A stretch of DNA of 64,000 nt from Whitmania pigra (taxonomy: Eukaryota > Annelida > Clitellata > Hirudinida > Haemopidae), in contig JAJTWR010000305.1 in the NCBI GenBank assembly GCA_021613335.1, positions 1,667,501 to 1,731,500 on the forward strand. Direction: 5' to 3'. The translations under genes were made by a program, and so were the position numbers. Shown piece by piece: positions 10,101 to 20,400 of this stretch. Position 1 is the stretch's first letter; the number at the start of each line of letters is the position of its first letter. The notes below the pieces were generated by a model. That model saw nothing but the letters and a program-made list of their open reading frames with translations, ran no database searches and was not told where the DNA came from.

Positions 10101-11045
10101 CCCCATTGGGAGGTCGATCCCCGACCCTCGACTCCGGACGACCTTCCCCGAAGTGCGTCGCGTCGCAGTGCGGCCGCTCCTCGGCAACGGATTCAAACGC
10201 AGCGACAGCAGTGCCTTCCTTCCGATCGCAATTGCCAGATGCATCCCGGTTACTATGGATACCGTCCGACGAATGAACAGTGGAGGTACGTCTATCAACA
10301 ACAGCAGCAGCAGCAACAACAACAACAACAGCACATTGTGCTCAACGCAGGATGTCACGCTCCGCACGGTTTCGATGCCGACGTCGACAACTTCAAACAT
10401 TCGACCGATCAGGCTTCACCTGACTGCACGAAGGTGGGACCTATTAAATCTGTTATTAATTTTAATCACCATCAATCAGCCAAGCACTAACAAACTGCAA
10501 ATAATTTGAGTAAGGTTGAAACCGTCACTCGATAAAGTCATCTTCGTTAGAGTTGCAATGTTATTATTTTCAAGGTTACCAGTACCACAGACGTCGGGCG
10601 TCAAGGATCAAAAAACCCTCAAGGTAGTGGAAGGCAAGGTGATTACTTCAAGGTCGCTTCACCTCATCCTTCAAACTACCATAACAACAACAACAACTAT
10701 TATTCCCTCAACAACTATTGGCCATATCAACAGAACTATCCTAGTTTCAATCAGCAACTTCATCCTCATCAACCCAATCCAAACCATCCTTCTGTCCCTC
10801 AAAACTACTACAATCATCATCAACATCAACATTATTACTACTACCAACAACAACAACAGCAACAACAACAACAACAGCAGCAGCAACAACAACAACAAAG
10901 AACTGCGAGCATGCAAAATTACCCGCAACAATTTCAAACGACGCAACAACAACAACAAAACATGAGGCTGAGCAGTTTGGACGCCTCCCTCGTGCAGCTC
11001 AGTGCAGAGAACGATCTTTTTGCTTCCAACATGTCCATGTCTTAA
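1588..11045 (+). CDS. Gli: Gli/Cubitus interruptus zinc-finger transcription factor (Hedgehog effector)
   Basis: Gli proteins are the nuclear effectors of Hedgehog signalling. They bind Sufu, are cut to repressors after PKA/GSK3/CK1 phosphorylation, and bind GACCACCCA-type sites through five C2H2 fingers. Coding exons by splice consensus and phase: 1544-1777, 2891-3005, 3258-3466, 4512-4607, 5551-5814, 5957-6174, 6371-6467, 6615-6805, 6957-7106, 7211-7375, 7598-7822, 7884-8018, 8370-8534, 8690-8810, 8875-10433, 10575-11045. From the first ATG in the first recognised exon (1588) the chain is 4,371 nt, giving 1,456 residues, normal for the family. Landmarks are SYGH at about residue 285, five fingers at about 439-594, RRxS sites after the fingers, and an acidic motif at about 1069-1085. 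The start is uncertain because the first exon opens in frame behind an acceptor (1544), so coding could begin further upstream. The donor after 6174 is non-consensus (GC). Identity as Gli is certain from the fingers. Confidence 0.93.
1778..2890. other. Gli intron with GAT/ATC arrays
   Basis: A 1.1 kb intron. Contents: GAT arrays at 1864-1905 and 2040-2165, and ATC arrays at 2387-2480 and 2615-2875. The last includes more than twenty uninterrupted CAT units and stops only about 15 bases before the acceptor at 2890. I see no other gene in it. Confidence 0.7.
2387..2875. repeat. ATC/GTC trinucleotide microsatellites in Gli intron
   Basis: Two dense CAT/CGT arrays (2387-2480 and 2615-2875). The second holds a long pure CAT run followed by a pure CGT run. 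Long poly-Met, poly-Ile and poly-Asp frames on both strands come from the repeat. Confidence 0.93.
3022..3122. repeat. GAT trinucleotide microsatellite just after a Gli donor site
   Basis: Begins about 20 bases downstream of the donor at 3006 and fills most of the 252-base intron between exons 2891-3005 and 3258-3466. Confidence 0.93.
3258..3466 (+). CDS. Gli: Gli exon with His/Gln-rich and acidic segments
   Basis: Acceptor tttgcag and donor gttagt; it enters in phase 2 and leaves in phase 1, matching both neighbours. It encodes [15 protein letters not shown], then a mixed His/Gln stretch, then an Asp/Glu/Asn-rich stretch. The composition resembles the neighbouring microsatellites, which suggests the exon took up expanded repeat sequence. 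It is the least family-like exon of the gene, but phase supports it. Confidence 0.6.
3467..4511. other. Gli intron with GAT and TTA/AAT arrays
   Basis: A 1.04 kb intron with GAC/GAT arrays (3530-3600 and 4050-4215) and AAT/TTA arrays (3645-3720 and 3850-3935). Nothing else is recognised. Confidence 0.7.
4050..4215. repeat. GAT/GAC trinucleotide microsatellite
   Basis: Two pure GAT runs separated by a GAC-rich segment inside a Gli intron. Confidence 0.93.
4608..5550. other. Gli intron containing a SINE
   Basis: A 0.94 kb intron. It holds AAT arrays on both sides of a tRNA-derived SINE (4946-5119). The rest is AT-rich, unremarkable sequence up to a CGT/CAT-rich stretch and the acceptor at 5550. 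Confidence 0.65.
4946..5119 (+). mobile_element. tRNA-derived SINE
   Basis: The element starts ggggcgtgcagg and carries an RNA polymerase III A box (TTAGCCGAATGGG, about 4958-4970) and a B box (GTTCGAAACCC, about 5018-5028). The spacing is a little longer than in a tRNA. The 3' part ends gcgctatataaatgaag, a tail type I associate with invertebrate SINEs mobilised by L2/CR1-like LINEs. An inner copy of the tail motif (gcgctacataaatgg, 5050-5064) precedes it. AAGATAAATA..AATAATAATA sequence occurs on both sides and could be target-site duplication or just microsatellite. GC content is far above the surrounding intron. Confidence 0.78.
5551..5814 (+). CDS. Gli: Gli exon with SYGH Sufu-binding motif
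   Basis: Encodes [14 protein letters not shown] followed, after a Ser/Gly-rich stretch, by [13 protein letters not shown] is at 5793-5804. In vertebrate Gli proteins the same order (RKRALS..., then SYGHLS) marks the conserved N-terminal region, and SYGH is the core Suppressor-of-Fused contact. Phase 1 at both ends joins to 4607 and 5957. The key residues are intact. Confidence 0.9.
6740..7686 (+). other. Gli: Gli five-finger C2H2 DNA-binding domain (four exons)
   Basis: Five tandem fingers are spread over the ends of four exons. Finger 1 ([11 protein letters not shown]) is split by the intron after 6805. Finger 2 has CRWEGC...[12 protein letters not shown] in exon 6957-7106. Finger 3 begins KPHKC at the end of that exon and continues [16 protein letters not shown] in exon 7211-7375, which also holds finger 4 ([16 protein letters not shown]). 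Finger 5 ([15 protein letters not shown]) is in exon 7598-7822. HTGEKPHKC and HTGEKPY linkers are present. All zinc ligands are visible. These motifs are diagnostic for Gli/Ci/Zic/Glis-type fingers, and [12 protein letters not shown] and [14 protein letters not shown] single out Gli. Confidence 0.97.
8019..8369. other. Gli intron, AT-rich, nothing recognised
   Basis: A 351-base intron between donor gttctt (8019) and acceptor ccgacag (8369). No repeats or other signals seen. Confidence 0.6.
8875..10433 (+). CDS. Gli: Gli large C-terminal exon: phosphorylation cluster and conserved acidic motif
   Basis: About 520 residues after the fingers. It opens with RRRSSFGS and further on has [16 protein letters not shown] and SRRSAA. 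These are basophilic (PKA-type) sites in the region where Gli2/Gli3/Ci carry the PKA sites that control processing. At about 9740-9790 [15 protein letters not shown] matches the conserved C-terminal Gli block (DxxLPDxxVQYL-like) of the activator region. A 12-glutamine tract lies near the end. It leaves in phase 0 at donor gtggga. Assigning particular sites to PKA is inference from the consensus. Confidence 0.88.
10296..10331 (+). repeat. Gli: Polyglutamine tract, 12 Q
   Basis: Twelve consecutive Gln codons (CAA/CAG mixed) near the end of the large Gli exon. Expandable coding repeat; no function assigned. Confidence 0.95.
10575..11045 (+). CDS. Gli: Gli terminal exon, Q/N/H/Y-rich activation tail and stop
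   Basis: Acceptor ttttcaag at 10574, phase 0. It encodes an Asn/Tyr/His/Pro-rich tail, an 18-glutamine tract (10845-10898), then [20 protein letters not shown] and a TAA stop at 11043-11045. Low-complexity Q/N-rich tails are typical of transactivation regions. A GAT microsatellite begins a few bases after the stop. Confidence 0.85.
   Translation, partial: VTSTTDVGRQGSKNPQGSGRQGDYFKVASPHPSNYHNNNNNYYSLNNYWPYQQNYPSFNQQLHPHQPNPNHPSVPQNYYNHHQHQHYYYYQQQQQQQQQQQQQQQQQQRTASMQNYPQQFQTTQQQQQNMRLSSLDASLVQLSAENDLFASNMSMS
10845..10898 (+). repeat. Gli: Polyglutamine tract, 18 Q
   Basis: Eighteen consecutive Gln codons, mostly CAA with interspersed CAG, in the Gli terminal exon. Confidence 0.95.
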
Positions 11046-13152
11046 TGGAGGTGATGATGACGACGATGATGATGGTGATGATGGTGACGGTGATGATGAT
11101 GGCCGATGTTGGGTTAGGTCATCTTACTTCTTGCTTAAAACTCCCTCTGAATGATTGAATCTCATTTAACAATGAAGATGATGATGATGATAATTGTTGT
11201 TATTGTTTTCTTGAACATCTCCGTCTTGATCGAAGATGGCCGGCCTATCTTTGGCCTTCGGTTGTTTTTGTTTTGTCTTGTTTTTCGGAAAGCTTTCGAA
11301 GTTTCAAATTTTCATTCGGTGGGTGATTCTCACTTTTTGTAAATAGATCGGTGCCTTCACGTTTGCCTCCACTCAAGTATTCGACAATACTCGCCTGCTT
11401 GTCCAATGCTCGTGCATCTCAGATTTGACAGCCTCCGTAGGCCCGCTGATATCTTAGCCATGCCCTTATCTCTTGATTGACTGCCTTATATGTCTATGAT
11501 GATGAAGAAAGATTATTATTATTATTGTCATTGTTATTGTTATTATTGATCTGCACATTAGTAATGTTGTTTCCCCATGTTTTGAATTGTTACTGTTGCT
11601 ATCATCATCGACTCTACTTACTGTTTGTATTGCCATTTTAAGCCTTTTGAAGCTTTCGTCTTGTTTCGTCTGACCACGGTTACTATAGCAACAGCGTTTG
11701 ATATTATTGTTGCACGGTCTTTCAACTTTGTTTATTGCCCTCCAGCGACGTTTAATAAGTAAGCAATAATACGTTAGCAGCAACAATTACTGATCATTTC
11801 GACTTGTTTTTCCGTGTGCCAAACTGTTCTTTCCCTGTTTCTATCGAGATTTTTAAACATTTTCTGTGGTTTGGTTCTTCTCGACGATGTTGTTATCCGT
11901 TTACGTGGCCTTTACGTTTACGTGGTCGAAGGCACCGTCCGTACGAAGCATCCACACTAGAGAGAGGATGTCGCAAGTAATACATTATTTGCCCTCGACT
12001 GAACTTTAAAGACTTTTTATAAAGTCAATTTATTCGTCAAGTAGTAAGATGTAACTTACATTATGTAAGGTTATTTAAGTTATAACATTTAACTCATCCT
12101 TAATGTCGAGAAATAGTGCATGCGGAAGGTTCAATAGCTGACAGCAAGACTTTCACTGAAATCTGATTTTGAAATTGGTGGGTAAGATATTCATAATTTG
12201 CATAATTTAAACGGGATGAACCATTACATGATGAATGATTAATAAGCAGTTGCAGGTAAGTGGATATTTTGATTTTTGGGCTGATCAGAGGATTAATTGT
12301 CTAAGAACTCAAGTATTTTCCTTGGGTTTGTTTGCGAAAATTAACCCTACTTCGTGAAATGTGTCGATGAAAGAAATACGCAAGCACGTAAATTTTGCTA
12401 TAATTTATTCATTCCAAAGATAAACAAACATAAAAAATAAAATGAATTCGTTTGTCTGACGAATGAGGCTATTGCGAGTTAAACTGAGAGAATGAAATAA
12501 GATAGATAGTCGTTAAACCAGATTTAATAAATGGCATAAATAAATGACGGTGAAGAATTTCCAAGTCGTCGATTCCGTGTCGGTTCTCATCCAATCGAAA
12601 TGTAGAAATTCGAGGGTCACTTCATTTGGACTCGAAAACCTTCGTCCTCTTGAGCCACGCTCCCCCTGGGAACGTGCGAGGACCAAACGCAAGTCGTAGC
12701 CGGCACGGAACGATTTTAAAATTCTTTCACGCGTAGAATTTACCCTGACTTATTAAATAACTTATTCCGACGGAATTAACGGAAAAAATATTACGAATGA
12801 AATCATGAGATGAATGAAAAATAATTAGTCGTCACTGAAAAGTTACTATTTAGGATTGCGCAACTAAAAGCACACATTGGATGTTGTGAAAAGTTTCAAG
12901 CGTTTGAGTGGCTTATGACATTTGACACACGGTGACCCAGCTCTGTCATTGGACAACTTGGTCCCAGGCTGATTATGGTCAGCAAATAAGATTAGTCCAA
13001 TCACATGTTTGATAATATGGTGACGTGATATGAAGTCGGAAAATAAATCCACACAAATGAAATTAACGCTTAATGAACTCTGGCCAATCATATCCATCGA
13101 AGCCCTATACCGTGACCTTTTCCAAACTTGCGGCCAATCGTCCGTCGCCTCT
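11046..13152. other. Tail-to-tail intergenic region
   Basis: Lies between the stop codons of the Gli gene (+) and the titin-like gene (-), so it should contain both 3' UTRs. It starts with a GAT array (11047-11105). Frames in it are short and unlike any family. I looked on the minus strand here for a protein kinase domain (GxGxxG, HRDLKxxN, DFG), because twitchin/titin would have one near this end, and found none. Confidence 0.7.
12404..12441. terminator. Facing AATAAA hexamers, possible polyadenylation signals of both genes
   Basis: A minus-strand AATAAA (plus-strand TTTATT, 12404-12409) and a plus-strand AATAAA (12436-12441) lie 27 bases apart in the intergenic region. They would suit 3' ends of the titin-like and Gli transcripts that meet or overlap. 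AT-rich DNA produces this hexamer often, so this is weak. Confidence 0.2.
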
Positions 13153-13328
13153 CTACCAATCAGGAAAAGCCAAGTAATCTTGGGTCAAGGTCAGAGGTTC
13201 ATCGGAGTAGGCAAGGAATTGCCTGTTAAGCCTTGATGATGATGATGATGATACGATGGGTAGTGGGGATTCAGAGTATTGTTCAGCATCTCTGATGAGT
13301 GAATCTATGTTGTCCATGGGTACTGACT
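13153..13328 (-). CDS. Titin-like terminal exon: serine-rich C-terminal tail
   Basis: Acceptor gttttcgccag on the minus strand; it enters in phase 1, completing a Glu codon from the preceding Fn3 exon. It encodes about 58 residues (ESVPMDNIDSLIRDAEQYSE, a run of six Ser from a TCA repeat, then ...YLAFPDW) and stops with TAG at 13153-13155. No domain is recognised. It takes the place where twitchin and titin have a kinase and further Ig domains. Confidence 0.72.
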
Positions 13329-14246
13329 CTGGCGAAAACCACAACAAAGACGTTAAGAAATAATATTCTATAAAATTTCTTAAAATTAAAAATTATGATT
13401 TGAAATTATTATACTGCCATTTTATTTCTTGCTATCCATATTTCCGGTAATCGAGTAATCGTGAACCAACCGAAGACTCTCTTTGGCACGATTGGTCCTT
13501 CCATTTCCAGTGGTTCGCTGAACCCGGAAGAGGTCTCAGCCTTGACCCTGAAGTTGTACAACTGATTTTCCATCAGATCGGTCACACAGTAAGCAGTGAC
13601 ATCTGGCGAACAAACGCCAGCTTGGATCCATTGGGCGCTGTCTCCCTCTTTCTTCTCGATGATGTAGCGCTCGATTTGATAGGCGCTTCCGTCGTAGGGT
13701 GGCGACCAATGAAGTGCCAGCATGTTCCTGGTGACCTTGATAATCCTGAGTGGACCCGTTGGCTTGCCAGGTGGTCCTGGAATGGAATGAAAAGAAATTT
13801 TAAAATAAATATATCCTCGGTTAAAATATTTTATATAATGTAAACAGTCATAAAATTAATTGCAGATTTTTTTTGAAAGAATTATTTACAAAGAGAAACT
13901 GACCATGAAGTTTCCTTGGAATGATTGCTTCCCTCAACTGGGCAGGGGTGCCAATCCCGACCTCGTTCTCCGCTGACACCCTGAACATGTACGGGGTTCC
14001 TTCGATCAGGTTTCCAATGGTGACAACGAGGTTATCGCTGGAATCGATTTTCTTGACTTGGAACCACGTCCCTTGACATCCAACTTCTCTCTGCTCGACG
14101 ACGTAATTCGTGATTCTCGATCCGCCATCTATTTCCGGTGACATCCACGACAAAGTGACACTGTTGTCTGTCACGCTCGTGACTTCTAACATCGCTGGAG
14201 CCAATGGACGAGCTGTTGGAGAAGTTATAAATTGATATTATTTATA

Positions 14247-14279
<33 letters not shown>

Positions 14280-14378
14280 GTTGACATCTTTGCACAAACT
14301 AATATTATGCCATAAATTTAAGATATTAGGTGTTGTATGGCAAGCGAGTATAATTATTATAACTAAAATTATAACAGA

Positions 14379-14411
<33 letters not shown>

Positions 14412-17400
14412 AACTAAACCTCACCAATCATAGATCTCGGTACAACGGGGGATAACAATCCACAGGCAGGTCCGACACCGACTGGATTTTCTGCCCTTAC
14501 CCTAAAGTTGTACTCAAGTCCGTGAACCAAGCCCCGTGCAGTGAAGCGTGTCGTATAGGGGTCAAGTTTGGCGATGAAATGCCACTTGGAAGTAACACCT
14601 GAGCCTCCCTCGCATCCTTCCTTCTGCTCCACTTGGAATCCTGACAGAGGCACGCTCCCCGTTTCGAGTGGTGCGTCCCATTTGAGGCTGGCAGAATCTT
14701 TTGTGGTCGAGTCTATTCGGAGATTCGAGGGGGGTCCGGGTAGACCTGGGTTTGTGCGAATAAGAAATTTTCATAAATATTCGAACTTTTTGACAAATGT
14801 TGTGATGATTATTTTAAAATAATGAAAAATGGTGATAGTGATGCATATAATAGAGAGGAACTTACTTTTAGGCAGTCCGGGTTGAACGGGTTCAGCAAAC
14901 TCTCTGTAATAACCAAGTCCCTCGTGGTTCTCGGCTGCCACTCTGACGTAATACGAGTTGCTGTTGTGAAGTCCTTTGATGCAGCAAGTGTTTTGACCAG
15001 GGGCAACTTCGGCTACCCTCAGCCAATGGGGACTCTTTGAATCCTTCTTCTCGACGATGTACTTTGTCACCTGACTTCCACCGTTTGAGATCGGGGCAGT
15101 CCATTCTACGGTGAGACTGTCCTCGGTCAGACCGACCAGGCGTACCGTGGCAGGGGGGCCTGGTATGGCTGGTTGTAGGAAAGGTTGACGAGTTCAAATA
15201 CAAAGTACGTGATTGCTCTAAATGCATTACTATTAATGTATTATGTGATGGTGGTGTTAGTTTGGTTAATTATTATTCATAAAACCGATAATTAATATTC
15301 AAAAAACGATAGAAATTAATTAATATAATTATTGTCTATTATTACTAAGAATTACTAATTAATTACTAAACGTCCTCACTGTATGGAGACTTGGTTTGCA
15401 CAGGTTCTCTGCCTTCCAGCGGTAAACTCCTTCCCGCTTTGTTCTTGGCAAGCACTCGGAAGAAATAGAATCGGCCTTCCAGAAGGTTTGTGACGTCACA
15501 AGAGTTCACGTGACCTCTGACCTCGGCGACTCTGAGCCAACTGCCGAGCTGGCCGTCGGTGACGTCGCGCTTCTCGACGATGTAGCCAGAGACGGGGTCG
15601 CTAAGGTCGAGGTCGGAGTTGAGTAGGTTCGGTTGCCATGACAACGTGAGGCTGTTTTTCGTCAGGTTGCTTGCTATCAGGGGTCCTCTTGGTGGAGCAG
15701 GAACTTCTGCGATGACGTAATAAATATTAATGGGCATATTGGCGAATACTAATGAGTGTACTGATGAATATGCAATTGATGCTTATACTGGGAAATATTA
15801 ATTATAATCACATCACTGATCATCAACATGGCTAAAAAATGGAGAAATATTTAATAATATTGCCACTAATATCTAACCGCTAATTAATATCGATGATCTA
15901 CTTGATTTTCTGCTAGGTTTTCTGGTTTCACTTTCGCTTCTGTAGATGTTGTCACCTGAGTTGTAAAACGAATGATTAGCAATAATTAATAATTAGTATT
16001 AATAACATTAACTTTTCTTATTATTTACTAAATCAATACAACGGGCATACTAACGTCGGAGGAAAGAAATCTCCTTCGTCGTGATTGGTTCATCAGAGAC
16101 AAGGGCGGGGCCAACACCCAATGAATTTTCAGCAGACACCCTGAACTGATACTGAGATCCCTGGTTCAGATTTGTAACTGTGTAAGAAGTCGTCATTGGC
16201 TTAACTCGTCCAACTCTAAGCCAATGGGATGAAGAGGGTCCACATTTCTCAATGATGTAAGCACTGAGCGCTGCACCCCCGTCGTTGATTGGTGGCAGCC
16301 ATGTCAAGGTCAGACTGTCTTTGCCAATTTCTGTGACACCCAACGGACCCCTTGGCATTCCGGGTTTACCTAAGGTTTGATAAAAGTTTAATTTAATAAT
16401 AAATAAATAAATTTAAATGAATTTAATACAAATATTAACAATCTTGGTATATGTTTCATACGAATTACATATTGATATCGCAAATTCACTATAATGACAC
16501 TAAAATATCCTTCTCACCAAAAGCATGCTTGGGCATGAACGGTTTGTCGAGTAGAAGAGGTGGTGAAGTTGATCCTGATGCATTCTCGGCGAGAACCCTG
16601 AACTGGTAATCGCTTCCCTCCTTCAGTCCCCTCACCACATACGACGTTTCCGTTGCATCGACGGTGCCAGCATAGTCCCAGTTGGTCCTGCCTGCTTCTC
16701 TCATTTCGATCCTGTAGCTCGTAACTGCTCCAACGTTTTCGCTGGTGTACGGCAGCCAGCTCAGACTGATCGAGTCGTGACTGAAGGCAGTCACTATCAA
16801 AGGCCCCAGTGGAGAGATGGTCAGTTTCGACAGAGAGGGTCTCCTGCTCAGAGAGCGCCTCTGCAAGAGTTGAGTCGGAAGTGTCGTTTCCAGCTGGTCG
16901 CTTCTGCCGCAGTCGTTGACGGCAAAAACGGCAAAGTAGTAGTTACCACCTTCCTTCAATCCGTCCACTACGCAACTGGTCGAATAGCCGTCGAGTACTT
17001 TGGCTTCTTCCCATATATCAGTGGGCTTCCTCTTCATGAGGACAACGTATTGCGTAATCTCAAGTCCTCCGTCGTTCACCGGTGGCTGCCACCTCAGAGC
17101 CACCGAATCTTCAGTGACGCGTGAAATCTTCAGCATCGTTGGAGCTGAGGGAACTTGGAAAGCTCCGCCTCCTCCGACATTGATGACCTCACTTCCGACC
17201 AATGGAGCGCTGTCGCCCTCTCTATTTTTAGCAATTACTCTGACCTGGTAAGTACATCCAGGTGAGAGATTACGGAGTATGTGACTGGTTGTGACCCCAC
17301 TGACAACGGCTTCCCTTCGCCATCTATCTCTGTCGACCTCCTTGACCTCGATGACGTAAGCAATAAGGGGTGAACCTCCGATATCCATGGCGGCTGGAGG

Positions 17401-20400
17401 AAGCCATCTGACCATAGCTGAGTTTGATCCAATCTTTGAGATCAAAAGCGGCCCCTGTGGAGGTCTCGGGGCCATGGATTGGTCATCCACGAGGAGGGGC
17501 GTGCCCATGTATTCAAATGAACTCATGACTTCTGGCGAGAGATCCTCTTCTCCTAGCGGTCGAACCCTGAAGGCGTACTTGTGTCCAGGTAAAAGCCCTG
17601 GGACTTCGTAAGATTTTGCCTTTGCTGGTACCTGGAATAGTAAATTACCATAATTATATAAATAAATAAATAAATAAATTAATTAATTAATTAATATATA
17701 GTTGTATTTAGTTGTAGGTAACATTAAAAAATTCAAACCTTATGAACGGGCATCCATTTTTCTTGTCCAGAGAAATCCATTTTCTCGATGAGGTATCCAG
17801 TTATTGGAGAAGTTGGACTTTCGTCCTCATCCTCGTCATCCTCAGAACCCCATTCGAGAGTCACAGCCTCCTTTCTCAGTTGTCCATACCTCAGTTGTCT
17901 GTCCCTTCTAGGGGCAATGGGCTGAGAAGCTGTGATGCAATCAGACTGAAGGGAAGGTCCAACCCCGTAGTGGTTTTCTGCCGAAATCCTGAAGAAGTAC
18001 TCTCCACCCTCATTGAGTCCTGCCACCGTGAAGTCGTTGTCGTGTCCAGAGGCATAACCGACCTTGCGCCAATCTCCTCCGCTTTCGCACATCTCGATTA
18101 CGTACCCGGACACGGGCAGTCCTTGTGCAGGTGGCCTCCATTCTAGTTCAATTGAAGTGGAGCTGACCTTCGTTATCACCAGCGGCCCGATCGGTCTCGT
18201 GGGTACTCCCCTTGAAAGGCTGGTGGGCCTCTTAGGTCCTAGGGGTTTGAAACGTAAAAGTTTAATTGTTAATCATTCTGCAACATATTCGGCTAACATC
18301 AATGGCGACGACAAAGCGAAGGAGGTTTTATAATATACTGACTTTTTTCTTCTGATGACCTTGGGGGTACATCGTAAATGACGTAATTGAGGAAGAGGCC
18401 TTCCATGGTCTCCCCGTACAATCTGAACTTTAACCCGAGGTCTTCCCTTACTCCCGTGACCTTGTATCTGTTTATTTTGTTTTTGATCAAATTATGAACT
18501 TGTTAACGATAAAATTGTAACTAAAATATAATATCACCTGTTAATTCATAAGTTCATAAGACTTTATTAATTACAGGTATTAGTGAAAACCCAAATAAAC
18601 CAGAATCTGCCTCTTAACTCACCTGTTTATGGAGGGGGGCAACATGGCCACCTTGATCCACCTGCAATCAGGAGGGTCTTCAAACCTCTCGAGGATGTAG
18701 TTCCTCAGGTGGTATTTCGTTTCCAGCATCGGTGGTTCCCATTCCAGGATGACCTCTCCGAGTTGAACGTCCACGTGACGGAAAGAGCGGACACCCGGAA
18801 GTTGACCTTCTACAATTTGACCTTTAAGAGTGGTAAAGGTCAATATTTAATTAAATAAAATATTCATCTTAGAAATGATTTCAATTGATAATATCTGCTT
18901 TCACGTTTTGTAAAAAGTATTATAAATAAAATAGCACATTCTTTTTATCAACATACCTGGTCTGGATTTAGTCCTGACGGGGATAATGGTGAACCCTGGT
19001 TCACCAACTCCCATCTCGTTTTCTGCAAAGACCCTGAATATGTACTCGGTTTGTGGCCTCAGTCCCTGACATTTCATACTCGTCTGCGTTGCCGGAACGA
19101 CTCCAACGTTCATCCAGTAGTTACTTCCGCTTTCCAGCTTTTCCACGAAGTAGTTGTCCACTGGACATCCGCCATCTTGTTTCGGCTTCCTCCAGTCAAT
19201 CTTGACGAAGTCAGCTCCGATGTCAGATACTCTGACGTCAGTAGGTGATCCAGGTACGTCTGAGAGATACAAGCGACCATTGATTGATTGATTGATTGAT
19301 GATTGATTGATTGATTGATTGAAACTGGAATAGGGTGAGTGTTCGATGTGACATGTGATCTAAAATTCACCTTCAGCTTAAATTATAAATTCGCCAACTA
19401 CTCACCGACCACTTTGACCGTAAACTTTTCTCTGGTCACGCCCCACTCATTCTTGACCACAACCTCGTACTCTCCCTGGTCGTCCATTGTGATGTTTCTG
19501 AATTTCAAGGTCGTGGTAAAGTCATCAGTGTCGACTAAGAAGTTGCCACGCGTTCCCATGGAAACACCATTCTTGTACCACGTGATGGACGGAGTTGGAT
19601 CTCCGTCGTAGCCCACTTGGATCTTGGATGAACCTCCCACGTGCCACAGTTGATGACGTAAGAGGGGGTCGAAGGTCAAGCGAGGGGGTTCTGAGGATAT
19701 TGATTATTATTATTATTAAATTGGGCATATTATTATTTAACACATTAGTCAAAATATCGCCAATAACTTTATGAATATTCATGATTGCAGACCTGCTAGA
19801 TAGAGTTCAGCAGAAGTTGCAACCCTTCCGTATTGGTTAGAAGCTTCACAAGTGTACACGCCCTTGTCCCTCTCAACGACCTCATGAATAATTAAGTAGG
19901 CTATGCCGTCTTTAATTCTCATGCTGTATTTATTCGTGGCAGGTAGTCGTTCGCTATCCTTGAGCCTGAATTTGAGGCAGAAGAAAATGAATAATAATGA
20001 ACTCATTAATTATAAACTAGATCGAAAATTTATTGATTTTCATTATATCCATGGAGATGTAAAAGAAAGTCATGAATAATTAATTGACATATTTGACCAA
20101 TAGAAGTCCACGTACCAAATAGTCTCCATCTGATAGTCGGACATGAGTCTGCATTGGAAGGTGGCATCTGATCCAAGCTTGCAGGTACAATCCTTCACGT
20201 GTTCATGAATTGTGGGCATTTTTAGACCTAAAATAATATTTATTATTAATGTAATAATAATAATATTAAAAAAATATTAATAGCAGATATTGTTACTTAA
20301 AATAGTTAACTATTGCGATTACTTACCGTATAATTCCCTGATGACTACTGGCTGTGACGCGTGAGATGGTTCACTTCTGCCCATCTTGTTCTCGGCAATT

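Noticed and set aside
12606..12665. tRNA-like A and B boxes on the minus strand (TGGCTCAAGAGG, TTTCGAGTCC)
   Set aside because: The boxes are only about 10 bases apart, leaving no room for an anticodon arm; no cloverleaf can form.
11046..13152. Possible kinase exons downstream of the last Fn3
   Set aside because: No glycine loop, HRD or DFG motif seen on the minus strand, and the terminal exon joins in phase to a stop.
15900..15945. Small exon-like stretch on the minus strand (acceptor ctacag, donor gtagat, 38 nt)
   Set aside because: Its length is not a multiple of three, so it would break the phase-1/phase-1 join of the flanking Fn3 exons.
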